Assembly: GCA_002069725.1 (NCBI GenBank)
Contig: MWBW01000003.1
Coordinates: 1-64,000 of the forward strand
Length of the DNA stretch: 64,000 bases
DNA from: Firmicutes bacterium ADurb.Bin248
GTDB taxonomy: Bacteria > Bacillota > Clostridia > Christensenellales > CAG-138
Direction: 5' to 3'
Every line of letters starts with the position of its first letter. Position 1 is the first letter of the stretch. The notes under the pieces are model-generated. The model was not told where the DNA came from. It saw only the letters and a list, made by a program, of their open reading frames with translations, and did not search any database. The position numbers and the translations under genes were made by a program. Positions 53,205 through 61,972 of this stretch are shown in pieces.

Positions 53205-54515
53205 TTACAGTTCGATAAAATCCCCGATCGCCCTCATGAACAGCGCGAGCGCGAGCACGTCCGCGCAACCGCCGGGGCTGAGATTGCGGTAGATGAAGGC
53301 TTCGTCGAGCGTGCGCAGCGCCTTGAACCGCTCGCCCACGGGCAGCGCGTTGACGCGCGCGGCGGAAATCTGCGCATAGGCGAGCCCCTCCTCCCCGCCC
53401 CTGTGGAGCACGTTCGTGTCGTCAAGCTTGGCCATGATCAGGGGCAGCGTGAGCGCGGCGGCGTCCTCGAGCGAATAGCCCTGCGCGAGGAAGCCGTCGA
53501 GCGCGGTCTTGGCCTTGCGCGCCGCGGGAAAGCCCGCCGCAGCCTCCCCCCGCGCGCCCGTCGCGCCGGTGCGCGCGTAAACGCGCTCCCCGTGGGTCGA
53601 GGGCGCGATGGCCGCAGCATCCAGCGCATCCGAAAGGCCGACGGACGCGAGGCGCGCGGCCTCGGCGAGCGCGGGCTTGCCCGAGCGCAAATAGATGGCG
53701 GCGCCGGCGAGCAGCAGCCCCGTGGAATAGATCGCGCCTTTGTGCGCGTTCGCCCCGTCCGTGGCCTCGCGCATGGCGCGCTCGGCGTCGAGCCCTTCGG
53801 CGCGCAGCTTCGCCATGAGCGGAGCCGGCCCGATGTCCCAGTTCTCGAGCGCGACGCGGACCATGCGCTCAAAATGGGGCTCCAGCGCCTCGGCGCTCGC
53901 ATAGAAGGTCTCTATGCTCATATCCCGGTGCGCGCCGCGGTTGCTCCTGTCTACGAGGCCGGGCTTGGGCGTGGCCTCCACCTCCGCGACGAGCGCGCCG
54001 CGCGCGCACGCCGCGAGCTTTTGCGCGGCGAAGGAAAACAGCAGCGCGTCCACGCGGGCGCAGATCTCGTGAAGGCCGTGGGCGCGGCTCCGCGCGCAGG
54101 CGTAAACGGGGCCGTCGCAGACGACGCAGCGCCGCTCCGCCCCGCGCGAGAGCTTCCTCCCCGCGCTGTCGAACACGTCTATGTCGTACAGCCTGCCGAC
54201 GGCCGCGCCCTCCTCGACGGCGACGGCGGCCTGTTTCACGAGCCTCGCGTCGTGATCGAACGCGAAAAACGCCTCGCAGCCCGTGGGCGCGCACAGCAAC
54301 TCGCGCGCCTTGGCCTCGGGGAGCGACGCCTCGAACTGCCCGAGCCCCTCGCGGAACGCGAGCTCGACGAGCGGCGTATGCTTGGTGTCGCCGGGGATGT
54401 TCATCGTAAAGCACGCCACGGGCAGACCGTAGCGCTCGATCAGCTTGCGCTGGCGCAGAGCCCTTTCCTCGCGGCGGCGAAGCATATCTTCAAGCGAGAT
54501 TTTTGAGATACGCAT
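53205..54515 (-). CDS. citXG: CitX-CitG fusion: citrate lyase prosthetic-group synthesis and transfer
   Basis: A 436-residue protein of two fused enzymes. Residues 1-170 resemble CitX, which transfers the phosphoribosyl-dephospho-CoA group to apo-CitD (M-L-R-R-R-E-E-R-A, FTMNIPGDTKHTP, GRLYDIDVF). Residues 170-436 resemble CitG, which makes the group's triphosphoribosyl form (EVEATPKPGLVDRSNRGAHRDM, TDGANAHKGAIYSTG, DDTNVLHRGG). Such fusions are known (CitXG). It starts at the ATG at 54515, 26 bases inside citC, without a clear ribosome site; the next in-frame ATG is at about residue 11. Last gene of the operon. Confidence 0.92.
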   Translation of the reverse strand: MRISKISLEDMLRRREERALRQRKLIERYGLPVACFTMNIPGDTKHTPLVELAFREGLGQFEASLPEAKARELLCAPTGCEAFFAFDHDARLVKQAAVAVEEGAAVGRLYDIDVFDSAGRKLSRGAERRCVVCDGPVYACARSRAHGLHEICARVDALLFSFAAQKLAACARGALVAEVEATPKPGLVDRSNRGAHRDMSIETFYASAEALEPHFERMVRVALENWDIGPAPLMAKLRAEGLDAERAMREATDGANAHKGAIYSTGLLLAGAAIYLRSGKPALAEAARLASVGLSDALDAAAIAPSTHGERVYARTGATGARGEAAAGFPAARKAKTALDGFLAQGYSLEDAAALTLPLIMAKLDDTNVLHRGGEEGLAYAQISAARVNALPVGERFKALRTLDEAFIYRNLSPGGCADVLALALFMRAIGDFIEL

Positions 54516-55452
54516 AAGTCGTCGGCGGCACGAGGGTTTCGATTTCCCCGAGCCTTCCCTCCTTCAAAAAGCGTCGCACCGCGCTCGCCGAGATGCCGTC
54601 CTTGCGCGGGATCTCGATGAATTCGATGCCGTAGGCGGGCAGCAGTTCCCGCATCTTTTCGTTATACGCGCGCGTCACGGGGCAGTACGGCTCCGTGCCG
54701 ACGTAGCGCCGCGTGACGCCGACGCCCGGCGCGATGCGGCCCGCGAACACGGCGATGTCCATTTCCGTCCTCACATCCTCGGCGCGCACGCGGTCCTTGA
54801 TGAAATACGCGGGGAACGTCGCGCGCGAAACAAGGTAATCCTCGCTTTGCACCACGGCGATGTTGGCAAGGTCCGCCGTGCCGCGCTTCACGAGCTCGTA
54901 GCGGTCCTTCGCGGGGAAATGCGCGGCGTCCTCGCTGACGACGAACACGTAGAGGAAATCGCACGCCTTTGCCGCCGTCTCGATCAGGTATCTGTGGCCG
55001 AGCGTGAACGGGTCGCAGTTGACCACGCACGCGCCCTTTATGCCTTCGGCCTTGGGAAGGGAGGCGATGAAGCGGTCTATGCCGTCCCGCCTGTCCTCGA
55101 GCATGACGGCGTCACCCGTCCGCGCGACGGGATGGAAGCCGAGCGAGCGGAACATATCCTCGCTGCCGGGCTTTGTGAACAGGAACAGATGCGCCTTGCC
55201 CTCCCGGTAGGCGTGGTTGACGAGCTCGGACACGATCGTCGCCGCAGCGCCCTCCCCTTCCGCCGCCGGGGACACCGCGACGTACTTGATCACGCTCCCG
55301 TCGAGGCAGCCGCACGCGGCGAGCCGGCCGGCGTCATCGCGAAGGACGGCGCAGTAATCCGCGCCGCCCTCCATGGTCAATCCGCGCTCCGCGAGGAACG
55401 CCCGGATTTCATTTTCCCTTGCCGCGCTCAGAGCGCCGGTTTCAAGCTCCAT
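54490..55452 (-). CDS. citC: [Citrate (pro-3S)-lyase] ligase
   Basis: A 320-residue enzyme that acetylates the thiol of the CitD prosthetic group and so switches citrate lyase on. An N-terminal GNAT-like region (about residues 1-130) precedes the nucleotidyl-transferase domain with GACVVNCDPFTLGHRYLIE and a C-terminal IPRKDGISASAVR. The ATG at 55452 lies 1 base after the citF stop codon. Confidence 0.95.
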   Translation of the reverse strand: MELETGALSAARENEIRAFLAERGLTMEGGADYCAVLRDDAGRLAACGCLDGSVIKYVAVSPAAEGEGAAATIVSELVNHAYREGKAHLFLFTKPGSEDMFRSLGFHPVARTGDAVMLEDRRDGIDRFIASLPKAEGIKGACVVNCDPFTLGHRYLIETAAKACDFLYVFVVSEDAAHFPAKDRYELVKRGTADLANIAVVQSEDYLVSRATFPAYFIKDRVRAEDVRTEMDIAVFAGRIAPGVGVTRRYVGTEPYCPVTRAYNEKMRELLPAYGIEFIEIPRKDGISASAVRRFLKEGRLGEIETLVPPTTYAYLKNLA

Positions 55453-55453
55453 C

Positions 55454-56992
55454 TCAACCCTCGTCGATCTGCCTGATCAAATCGATCACCGTGTTGTCGC
55501 GGTACATCGAGATGCCCACGATCCTATCTTTATATTTGATGGGCTCGGGTATGCCCACGATCCGCTCGCAGCGCTCGCGGAGCTTTTCTATGCTCGTCAC
55601 GGGAATGCCCGCGGCCTCGAGCTTCTCCTTCACATCGGGGCGCGCGGGGTTGACGGCGACGCCCTGATCGGTCACGACGACGTCCACGACGCTGCCCGGC
55701 GTGACGATGGTGTTGACGCGCCGAACGATCGAGGGGATGCGCCCGCGCGTGAGGGGCGCCACGACCACCGCGAGGCTCGCGCCCGCCGCGGTGTCCGGAT
55801 GCCCGCCTATGGCGCCGCGGATGACGCCGTCCGAGCCCGTGAGCACGTTGACGTTGAAGTCCGTGTCAATTTCAAGCGCCGAGAGCACCACGAAGTCGAG
55901 CTGGTTCACGGCCGCGCCGCGGTTCCTGTAGCTCGCGTAGTACGAGGCGTCGATCTGCTGGTGGAAGCGGTTGTTCTTGAGCGAGTTTGCCGCGATGAGA
56001 TCGAAGCTCTGCACGTCGAGTATCTTGTCGATGAGGCCCTCCTCGTGCATCTCGACGATCTGCCCCGTGATGCCGCCCAAAGCGAAGCGCGCACGGTAGT
56101 TCGAGGCGATCATCTTTTCGCGGAGGAACCTTGCCGTGGCGAGGCTCGCCCCGCCGGAGCCCATCTGCATGGAGAAGCCGTCGTAGAAATACCCGCTCGC
56201 CTCGATGACGTCCGCCGTGGTTTTGGCGATGAGCAGCTCCTTGGGGTTTTTCGTGTAGCGGGTCGCGCCGCTCATGATGCCCTTGGGATCGCCTATGCAA
56301 TCGACCTTGACGACGTAATCCACGTTGCTCTCGGGTATGCCGAACGGCGCGTTGGGGAAGCGCACGAGATGGTCCGTGATGACGACGGTCTTGTCGGCCA
56401 TGAGCGCGTCGAGCTTGGCGTAGCCGAGGCTGCCGCAGCTCGTGGAATTCTCCTCGTCGCGGTTGTAGCCGTTGGCGTTGCCGTAGGGATCGCACGAGGG
56501 CGCGCCGAGGAAAGCGACGTCGATGTGCACTTCGCCCGATTCGATGGCCGCCGCCCGGCCGCCGTGGGAGCGGAACACCACGGGAAAATCCATAAGCCCG
56601 CGCGAGATCGCCTCGGCGAGCTTGCCGCGAAGGCCGCTCGTCTCGATGTGGGTCACGACGCCGTTTTTGATGTGCCCGATGAGCGGCTCGTGGATGTCCG
56701 TCAAAGAGCTCGCGGCGAGCGTGAGGTTTTTGATGCCCAGGCGCGCGATCTCGTCGAGCACCATGTTGACGATGAAGTCGCCGTTGCGGAAGTGATGGTG
56801 GAAGGATACGGTCATGCCGTCCCGAAGGCCGCTCAGGCGTATGGCCTCCTCGATGCTCGCCACGACGCGGTTCTTGGAGTGCATGCGTTCGTTGAATGTT
56901 TCCGCGTCCTTAACGGGCGTGCCGGCGAACGCGCCGTGCAGCGCCGTGATCTCCTCGACGCGCGGTATGGATTTGATGTCGATATCCTGCAT
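55454..56992 (-). CDS. citF: Citrate lyase alpha subunit
   Basis: A 512-residue citrate:acetyl-ACP transferase subunit of the citrate lyase complex. It follows the CitF pattern (YKDRIVGISMYRDNTVIDLIRQI at the end, GSGGASLATARFL, TSCGSLGYAKLD). Length is normal. The ATG at 56992 is 2 bases after the citE stop. Confidence 0.95.
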   Translation of the reverse strand: MQDIDIKSIPRVEEITALHGAFAGTPVKDAETFNERMHSKNRVVASIEEAIRLSGLRDGMTVSFHHHFRNGDFIVNMVLDEIARLGIKNLTLAASSLTDIHEPLIGHIKNGVVTHIETSGLRGKLAEAISRGLMDFPVVFRSHGGRAAAIESGEVHIDVAFLGAPSCDPYGNANGYNRDEENSTSCGSLGYAKLDALMADKTVVITDHLVRFPNAPFGIPESNVDYVVKVDCIGDPKGIMSGATRYTKNPKELLIAKTTADVIEASGYFYDGFSMQMGSGGASLATARFLREKMIASNYRARFALGGITGQIVEMHEEGLIDKILDVQSFDLIAANSLKNNRFHQQIDASYYASYRNRGAAVNQLDFVVLSALEIDTDFNVNVLTGSDGVIRGAIGGHPDTAAGASLAVVVAPLTRGRIPSIVRRVNTIVTPGSVVDVVVTDQGVAVNPARPDVKEKLEAAGIPVTSIEKLRERCERIVGIPEPIKYKDRIVGISMYRDNTVIDLIRQIDEG

Positions 56993-56994
56993 GG

Positions 56995-57879
56995 TTAAAC
57001 CTCCTCGATGGGCGTGCGGTTCGCGGCGGCCGCGAGCTGCACGAGGTAGTGCGCGCGCGCGACGACGGGCTTGTCGATCATCTTGCCGTTGAGCGCGACG
57101 ACGCCGCTGCCCCTGCGCTCGGCCTCCTCGCTCGCCTCGATGACCGCGCGGGCCTTCTCAAGATCCTTCTGACGAGGCGTGAACACCCTGTGCAGCGGCG
57201 GGATCTGGCGCGGGTTGATGACGCTTTTGCCGTTGAAGCCGAGCTTGTGGATCAGCTCCGCCTCGGCAAGGAAGCCTTCCTCGTTGTTGACGTCGCTGTA
57301 AACCGTGTCGAGCGCGTCGATGCCCGCCGCGCGCGCCGCGTTCAATATCATGCAGCGCGCGAAGAACAGTTCCGTACCGTCGCTGCGCGTGGTCTTGAGA
57401 TCCGTCACGTAATCCTCCGCGCCCAGCGCGATGCCGATGAGGCGCTTCGAAGAAAAGGCGATCTCCTTGGCGTTGAGCACGCCCAGCGCGCTCTCGATGG
57501 CGGCCATCATCCTGGTTTTGCCGACCGGTATGCCCGCCGCGCGCTCGATGCGCTCGATCTCCGCCTCGCACTCGAGCACATCCTTCGCGGATTCGGTCTT
57601 GGGCAGGCGGATCACATCCGGCTGGGCGCGCACGACGGCCTCGAGGTCGTGTATGCCCAGGCCGCTCCCAAGGTCGTTGATGCGCACGACCAGCTCCTTG
57701 CTGCCGTAAGAAAGCTTCGTGAGCGCGCTGTAGACGAGGAAGCGCGCGGAATCCTTCTCGTTGATCGAAACGGAATCCTCAAGATCGAACATGATCGAGT
57801 CCGAACCGTAGATATGCGCGTCGCGCACCATGCCGGGATTGTTGCCCGGTACAAAGAGCATGCTTCTTCTCAGCTTCAT
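56995..57879 (-). CDS. citE: Citrate lyase beta subunit
   Basis: A 294-residue citryl-ACP lyase subunit that yields oxaloacetate. It has [33 protein letters not shown], the metal and catalytic residues in DLEDS and [11 protein letters not shown], and a KSVINPRQI stretch. The ATG at 57879 overlaps the citD stop by 4 bases. Confidence 0.96.
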   Translation of the reverse strand: MKLRRSMLFVPGNNPGMVRDAHIYGSDSIMFDLEDSVSINEKDSARFLVYSALTKLSYGSKELVVRINDLGSGLGIHDLEAVVRAQPDVIRLPKTESAKDVLECEAEIERIERAAGIPVGKTRMMAAIESALGVLNAKEIAFSSKRLIGIALGAEDYVTDLKTTRSDGTELFFARCMILNAARAAGIDALDTVYSDVNNEEGFLAEAELIHKLGFNGKSVINPRQIPPLHRVFTPRQKDLEKARAVIEASEEAERRGSGVVALNGKMIDKPVVARAHYLVQLAAAANRTPIEEV

Positions 57880-58172
57880 TTCCTGTTCTCCCACACGTAG
57901 GCTTCGCACTTTGCCGCGCGGTAAGCCGCGGTCTTCACGCGCGCCTCCACGGTGCAGTCGAGCGCCCCCTTGTCCACGGCGTCCACGACGGCGCTCGTCA
58001 CCCCGAGCGAGGCGAGCGTGCCGCGTATGACCGCTTCTATCTGCTTGCCGAACTGCTGCATCACGGCGCTCGTGAGCGTGAGCGTAATGCCCTCGCCCTC
58101 GCGCGGCTCGATGCGCACGCTGATGTCGCTGGACTCCATCGTCCCCGCGACGCCCTTTGTCACGATCTGCAT
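57876..58172 (-). CDS. citD: Citrate lyase acyl carrier protein
   Basis: A 98-residue carrier that bears the phosphoribosyl-dephospho-CoA group on a serine. The attachment region [14 protein letters not shown] near the N-terminus is visible. It is first in the operon citD-E-F-C-XG. The ATG at 58172 is 6 bases after GGAGGAG. Confidence 0.95.
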   Translation of the reverse strand: MQIVTKGVAGTMESSDISVRIEPREGEGITLTLTSAVMQQFGKQIEAVIRGTLASLGVTSAVVDAVDKGALDCTVEARVKTAAYRAAKCEAYVWENRK

Positions 58173-58282
58173 GTTGCTCCTCCGATGATTGATCGGGCGG
58201 CCCGAACGGGCGTCCCCACTGGATAATTTACTACCTTTCCGCAGGCGTTTCAACCCTTCGCCGCAGATATACATGCATAACG

Positions 58283-58304
58283 AAAAACATGTATACATGT
58301 TTTT
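58283..58304. promoter_or_regulatory. 22-bp palindrome, likely TetR operator between tetR and cit operon
   Basis: A perfect inverted repeat centred at 58293.5 with core ACATGTATACATGT flanked by A5 and T5. It ends 5 bases before the -35 of the tetR promoter and overlaps the upstream region of the cit operon. A half-like TATACATGCAT at about 58269-58279 lies next to it. Confidence 0.7.
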
Positions 58305-58308
58305 TCCC

Positions 58309-58337
58309 TTGCCTTTTCCACGCGTCGTCATTATACT
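58309..58337 (+). promoter_or_regulatory. Promoter of the TetR-family gene
   Basis: TTGCCT (58309-58314), 17 bases, TATACT (58332-58337), directly after the palindrome. Confidence 0.8.
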
Positions 58338-58367
58338 GAGAACAAGACTTCAAAGGGGTATACGGCG

Positions 58368-58925
58368 ATGCGCAGCAAGCACGAGGGATACGACAGCGTC
58401 CGCGAGAAGATCATCGCGACCGCGTCCGAGCTGTTCACGCGCTCCGGCGTGCACGGCACGAGCCTGAACGACATCGCCGCCGCGGCGCACATCGCCAAGG
58501 GCACGGTCTATTATTACTATCCGGCGAAGGAAGCCCTCAGCCTCGACGTCGCCGAGGCGCTGTGCGATTTCGTCGCGGACGCGCTTTTAAGCTGGGTCGA
58601 GAGCGTTTCGCGCGAGGCGGAACCCGAGGAGGAACTGGCCCTGCTCGTCGAAACGCTGCTGGGCGATGCGCAAAGGCGCAGGCTCTACGCGGTGCTGCTC
58701 GCCGAGGGCAGTCTCGACGATCCCGCCATCGCGGGCCTTCTCGCCGCCGCCCATGAAAAATGGAAGGTCATGTTCGAGGTCGGCGCGCTCAAGCTTCGCC
58801 TGCCGCAGTCGCGCGAGATCCGTGCGCGCGCCGGGCTGTTCTTCACGCTGCTGGGAGGTTACGCGCTCAAGCCGGGCGCTTCGAGGCAGGACTGGGCCGA
58901 GTTCGCCGCGCTCATGGCGCGCTGA
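58368..58925 (+). CDS. TetR/AcrR family regulator
   Basis: A 185-residue repressor with a helix-turn-helix at residues 12-56 (KIIATASELFTRSGVHGTSLNDIAAAAHIAKGTVYYYYPAKEAL pattern, with residues T-S-L-N-D-I-A and K-G-T-V-Y-Y-Y as the DNA-binding core). The C-terminal ligand domain has no close resemblance I can name. The ATG at 58368 follows AAAGGGG. It is divergent from the citrate lyase operon across the palindrome, so it probably controls that operon and itself. Confidence 0.9.
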   Translation: MRSKHEGYDSVREKIIATASELFTRSGVHGTSLNDIAAAAHIAKGTVYYYYPAKEALSLDVAEALCDFVADALLSWVESVSREAEPEEELALLVETLLGDAQRRRLYAVLLAEGSLDDPAIAGLLAAAHEKWKVMFEVGALKLRLPQSREIRARAGLFFTLLGGYALKPGASRQDWAEFAALMAR

Positions 58926-58928
58926 GGC

Positions 58929-60071
58929 CTACCGGTCGATCAGATAGACGCTCATCACAATGAAAAGCTGCTCGTAGACATCCCCGGTAAGGCCGAGGAG
59001 CGAGGCGGCTTTTTTTAATCTGTACCGTATGGTGTTCGGATGCTGGAACAGCGACTGCGCCGCCGCGCGCACATCCCCCCGCGTGCGCACGTATTCCGCG
59101 AGCGTTTCGAGAAGCCCCGAGGAATTCGCCGCGTCGTAGCTCTCTATGACCGCCACGGCCTTCGCGCACAGGCGCCTGGCGGAGCGGTCCTCCGCCGCGG
59201 CCATGACGAAACGGTACGCGCCGGCCTCGTCGAAGCGGATGAAGGGCGCGTCCAGCACGCGGCAGATGCGCGCGGCGCGCATCGCCTCCGATACGGCGAG
59301 CGCGTATTCCTCGTAGCCCTGGGCCGTGGAACCGACGCCCACGCGGCATTTCTCAGGCTCGAAGCCGATGTCCCGGAACGCCTTCATGGCGAGCGCCTCG
59401 GATATGGCGGCCCTGCCCGGCTCCTGCGCGGAGGCAAAGAGCAGCGCGCCGCCCGCATAGGGCACGAAAAGGCGGCGCGCGCTCGGTTCGGACGCGGAAT
59501 AGCGAACCATCAGGCGCAGCGTCGCCGCGCTCAGGGGATCGTCCTTGGGCGACACGCAGAACGCAACCGTACAGCACGGAAGAAGCTGCGGGTCTATCGC
59601 GCGCACGATGGAGGCCGGCGTGCTGCCGCCCGAGGGAACGCCCAGCAGCTCGTCGAGCTTCCTGGAGGCGTGCTCGCTGCGCTCGCGCGCGCGAGAAAAG
59701 CCGTTGGCCGCGATGAAAAGGTCGTTCACATGCGCTTTGCGGAAAACGAACAGGGGCAGGTTCTCGCGCTCCGCGATGGCGCGCATCTCGGCGGGCACCT
59801 CGGCGCGGTCGAACACGCGCACGGCAAGCGCCGCGACGCCGCGCTCGACGAGCCTCGTCACGGCCGCGCCCGCCTTGCCCGAAAGCTCCCGCACGAGCAG
59901 GAGGCTCGAAATCACGAACTCGCCCGGCGCGAACTCGGAGTAATCCCCGTGCTCGACCTCGTAATCGAGCACGGAATAACCGGCGACGGGGCGGTCGAGC
60001 CCTCCCTCGCCCGCAAGAAGCTCGAACTCCCCGAAGGGCTCGAGCTCCAGCAGTTCCCGAACGCGGATCAT
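58929..60071 (-). CDS. PucR family transcriptional regulator
   Basis: A 380-residue regulator with an N-terminal PucR sensing domain (residues 1-130, VRELLELEPFGEFELLAGEGGLDRPV, GEFVISSLL) and a C-terminal HTH_30 domain with RTRGDVRAAAQSLFQHPNTIRYRLKKA. PucR-type proteins often respond to purines or amino acids. Its gene is 13 bases after the BTAD regulator, on the same strand, and its stop codon is 3 bases from the stop of the convergent TetR gene. Confidence 0.9.
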   Translation of the reverse strand: MIRVRELLELEPFGEFELLAGEGGLDRPVAGYSVLDYEVEHGDYSEFAPGEFVISSLLLVRELSGKAGAAVTRLVERGVAALAVRVFDRAEVPAEMRAIAERENLPLFVFRKAHVNDLFIAANGFSRARERSEHASRKLDELLGVPSGGSTPASIVRAIDPQLLPCCTVAFCVSPKDDPLSAATLRLMVRYSASEPSARRLFVPYAGGALLFASAQEPGRAAISEALAMKAFRDIGFEPEKCRVGVGSTAQGYEEYALAVSEAMRAARICRVLDAPFIRFDEAGAYRFVMAAAEDRSARRLCAKAVAVIESYDAANSSGLLETLAEYVRTRGDVRAAAQSLFQHPNTIRYRLKKAASLLGLTGDVYEQLFIVMSVYLIDR

Positions 60072-60084
60072 AGCGCCCCTCCCA

Positions 60085-61287
60085 TCAGAGCACGGGATCC
60101 AGGGGCAGCGCGCTGAAGTGAAGCAGAAGCTCCATCTTCGGATACGCGTGCTTGAAGTTGCGCGTCACGCGGTCCATCACCATCTGCGTGTTCTCGAAGC
60201 TGGCCAGGGGCAGCATCAGAAGATACTGCGACACGCTGTAGCGCGTGAACACGTCGCCGCGCCGGAGCGAGGCCGCCACGACGTCGCGCAGCCGTTCCAT
60301 CGCCACGTTCTTCTTCGCCTGCGTGAGCTTTTTGCCGTACCCGTCGAGCACTGTAATGAGCGCGATGTGCACCACGAGTCCGTTGCGGCTCGCGTTTCGC
60401 GCCTGCATGCGGTAAATATCCTTGAAGATTTCAAATTCGCAATAGAACGCCCCGCCCGCGCACGCGGTCTCCGCGAGGCTCTCGCGTATGGTGCCCAGAT
60501 CCATTTCGGTGTTCTTGCTCGTGCGCACGACCTCGCGGTAAAGCTGCATCAGTTCCGGCGAGGGCGTCACGCCGAAGTGGGAGAAGAACAGCTCCGTCAC
60601 ATAGTTGTAGTGGCTCATCGCCTCCTGCTGCGAGCCCGTGGCGACGAGCGCCTGTATGAGCGCGAAATGGATGGACTCGTCGTACGGGTCGATCACCGAC
60701 GCGCGGCGGCAGAGCGAGATGATGTCCCCATACCTGCCGGCCTGCGTCAAAAGCTCGACCGCGCCGTGCACGGCCTGTATGTATCTGGTGCGGAAATATG
60801 AGCTCAGCGGCATCACCCACGGCTCGAACGAAACCTTGGGCAGATAGTCCCCCCGGTAATACGAGAGCGCGCGCATCAGGTAAGAAAGCTTTTTGTCGCC
60901 GCTCGCCTTGTCGGCCGCCTCGCAGCAGGCGAGGAACTCCTCCGCGTCGACCTCGACGCGAAGGTCGTTGTTCCAGGCGTAAGCGCCGCTGCGGTAGAGT
61001 ATGATGTTTTTGCCATCCTCGAACGCGAGCGTGTCCATGGCCTGGCGCGCGCGGTGGACTATGGTCTTGAGCGTATTCGCGGGGTCGCCGATCTCGCTGC
61101 CCTCGGGCCAGAGCACCTCGATCAGGTCGTTCTGGGAAACGTCCTTCATGCGGTTGGCGATCAGATACTGGATGAGCGCCCAGACCTTTTTGGAGCGGCT
61201 GGACTGATCGTCCACCTTGCGCTCGCCGCACACGAGGGAGAACTCGCCGAGCATATTCACTTGGAGCACGTTTCGCATAGCTTCCAT
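60085..61287 (-). CDS. SARP/BTAD-type regulator with a GGDEF-like C-terminal domain
   Basis: A 400-residue protein. Residues 1-105 form a winged helix (LGEFSLVCGERKVD, KKVWALIQYLIANR, NTLKTIVHRARQAMD), residues 110-255 a bacterial transcriptional activation domain (VDAEEFLACCEAAD, YDESIHFALIQALVATG). The last 115 residues resemble a nucleotide cyclase-like GGDEF fold (LRRGDVFTRYSVSQYLLMLPLASFENTQMVMDRV pattern) without a GGDEF sequence, so a degenerate sensor. I pick the ATG at 61287; an in-frame ATG at 61278 is also possible. First gene of the pair with PucR. Confidence 0.82.
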   Translation of the reverse strand: MEAMRNVLQVNMLGEFSLVCGERKVDDQSSRSKKVWALIQYLIANRMKDVSQNDLIEVLWPEGSEIGDPANTLKTIVHRARQAMDTLAFEDGKNIILYRSGAYAWNNDLRVEVDAEEFLACCEAADKASGDKKLSYLMRALSYYRGDYLPKVSFEPWVMPLSSYFRTRYIQAVHGAVELLTQAGRYGDIISLCRRASVIDPYDESIHFALIQALVATGSQQEAMSHYNYVTELFFSHFGVTPSPELMQLYREVVRTSKNTEMDLGTIRESLAETACAGGAFYCEFEIFKDIYRMQARNASRNGLVVHIALITVLDGYGKKLTQAKKNVAMERLRDVVAASLRRGDVFTRYSVSQYLLMLPLASFENTQMVMDRVTRNFKHAYPKMELLLHFSALPLDPVL

Positions 61288-61342
61288 CGGCAATCCAGCG
61301 TCCTGAAAATATATAGTACGTTACCGGTCGGTCTTTTTACTT

Positions 61343-61371
61343 ATTTTATCTCATACGCAAAAAATTGGCAA
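61343..61371 (-). promoter_or_regulatory. Promoter of the BTAD-PucR regulators
   Basis: Minus strand TTGCCA (61366-61371), 17 bases, TAAAAT (61343-61348). Confidence 0.75.
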
Positions 61372-61392
61372 TAGCCACGCGGATACAGAATA

Positions 61393-61401
61393 TGGTATAA
61401 T
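61393..61401 (+). promoter_or_regulatory. Extended -10 element upstream of a possible 22-codon ORF
   Basis: TGG-TATAAT (TATAAT at 61396-61401). A second TATAAT lies at 61512-61517, closer to the gene at 61562. Confidence 0.5.
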
Positions 61402-61420
61402 CTATATCGAATAAGGTCAT

Positions 61421-61489
61421 ATGTTGCGCTTTTGCATGTTTTTTTCGAAAATCGACGCAAAAAAAGGAAAGCGAAACGGACTTTTGTAA
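61421..61489 (+). CDS. Possible 22-residue leader peptide
   Basis: ATG at 61421 with AAGG 4 bases upstream, coding for MLRFCMFFSKIDAKKGKRNG-LL, then TAA. It lies between an extended -10 element and the gene at 61562. Only its position and ribosome site support it. Confidence 0.3.
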   Translation: MLRFCMFFSKIDAKKGKRNGLL

Positions 61490-61521
61490 CGCCTGTGTAA
61501 CTGCTGACGGATATAATCTAG

Positions 61522-61546
61522 CCAGGGTAATCCTTTGAACCCTGGG
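61522..61546 (+). promoter_or_regulatory. Hairpin in the 5' leader of the unknown gene at 61562
   Basis: CCAGGGT and ACCCTGG form a 7-bp stem with an 11-base loop, between the TATAAT at 61512 and the GAGGTGGG ribosome site. Confidence 0.45.
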
Positions 61547-61561
61547 GCAGAGGTGGGTTTC

Positions 61562-61972
61562 ATGGATGGTTTGGCGAGCGGCTTCATACCGTACGAGATC
61601 AAAACGAGCCTTGTGAAGATCACGTCCTATGCGGACAGGGAGCTTCGGGGTACGCTTTACAACCCATATTTCGCGCGCGAGCTGCGCTTTTCAAACGCGC
61701 TCCAGTTCCTCGCGCTCGTCGAGGAGCTGCTCGACGCGATCGGCTGCCCGCAAAAGGCCATGGAAACCCCCGGCTTCCGGTCCGCGCGATGCGAATCCGC
61801 GCCCGAGGAGGATGCGCACGAGCGCCCCGCGCTCGCCACGTTCAAGCTCAACGTGCTTTTCCGGCAGAACGCGAGCTGGCAGGGACGCCTCGTATGGCTC
61901 GAAAAAAAGAGCGAAACGCAATTCAGAAGCGTTCTCGAGCTTCTCATGATATTGGATAACGTGCTCTCATGA
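61562..61972 (+). CDS. Unknown protein upstream of XdhC
   Basis: A 136-residue soluble protein that I do not recognise. It begins MDGLASGFIPYEIKTSLVKI, then RELRGTLYNPYFARELRFSNALQFLALVEELLD, a variable Pro/Glu-rich middle and a C-terminal FRQNASWQGRLVWLEKKSETQFRSVLELLMILD. The ATG at 61562 follows GAGGTGGG by 4 bases. Its stop codon overlaps the XdhC start by 4 bases (ATGA), so the two are coupled. Confidence 0.7.
   Translation: MDGLASGFIPYEIKTSLVKITSYADRELRGTLYNPYFARELRFSNALQFLALVEELLDAIGCPQKAMETPGFRSARCESAPEEDAHERPALATFKLNVLFRQNASWQGRLVWLEKKSETQFRSVLELLMILDNVLS

Noticed and set aside
53205-58172. A frameshift or broken gene in the cit operon because of the 26-base overlap of citC and citXG
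   Set aside because: Both frames are intact and full length; the overlap is a plausible coupling.
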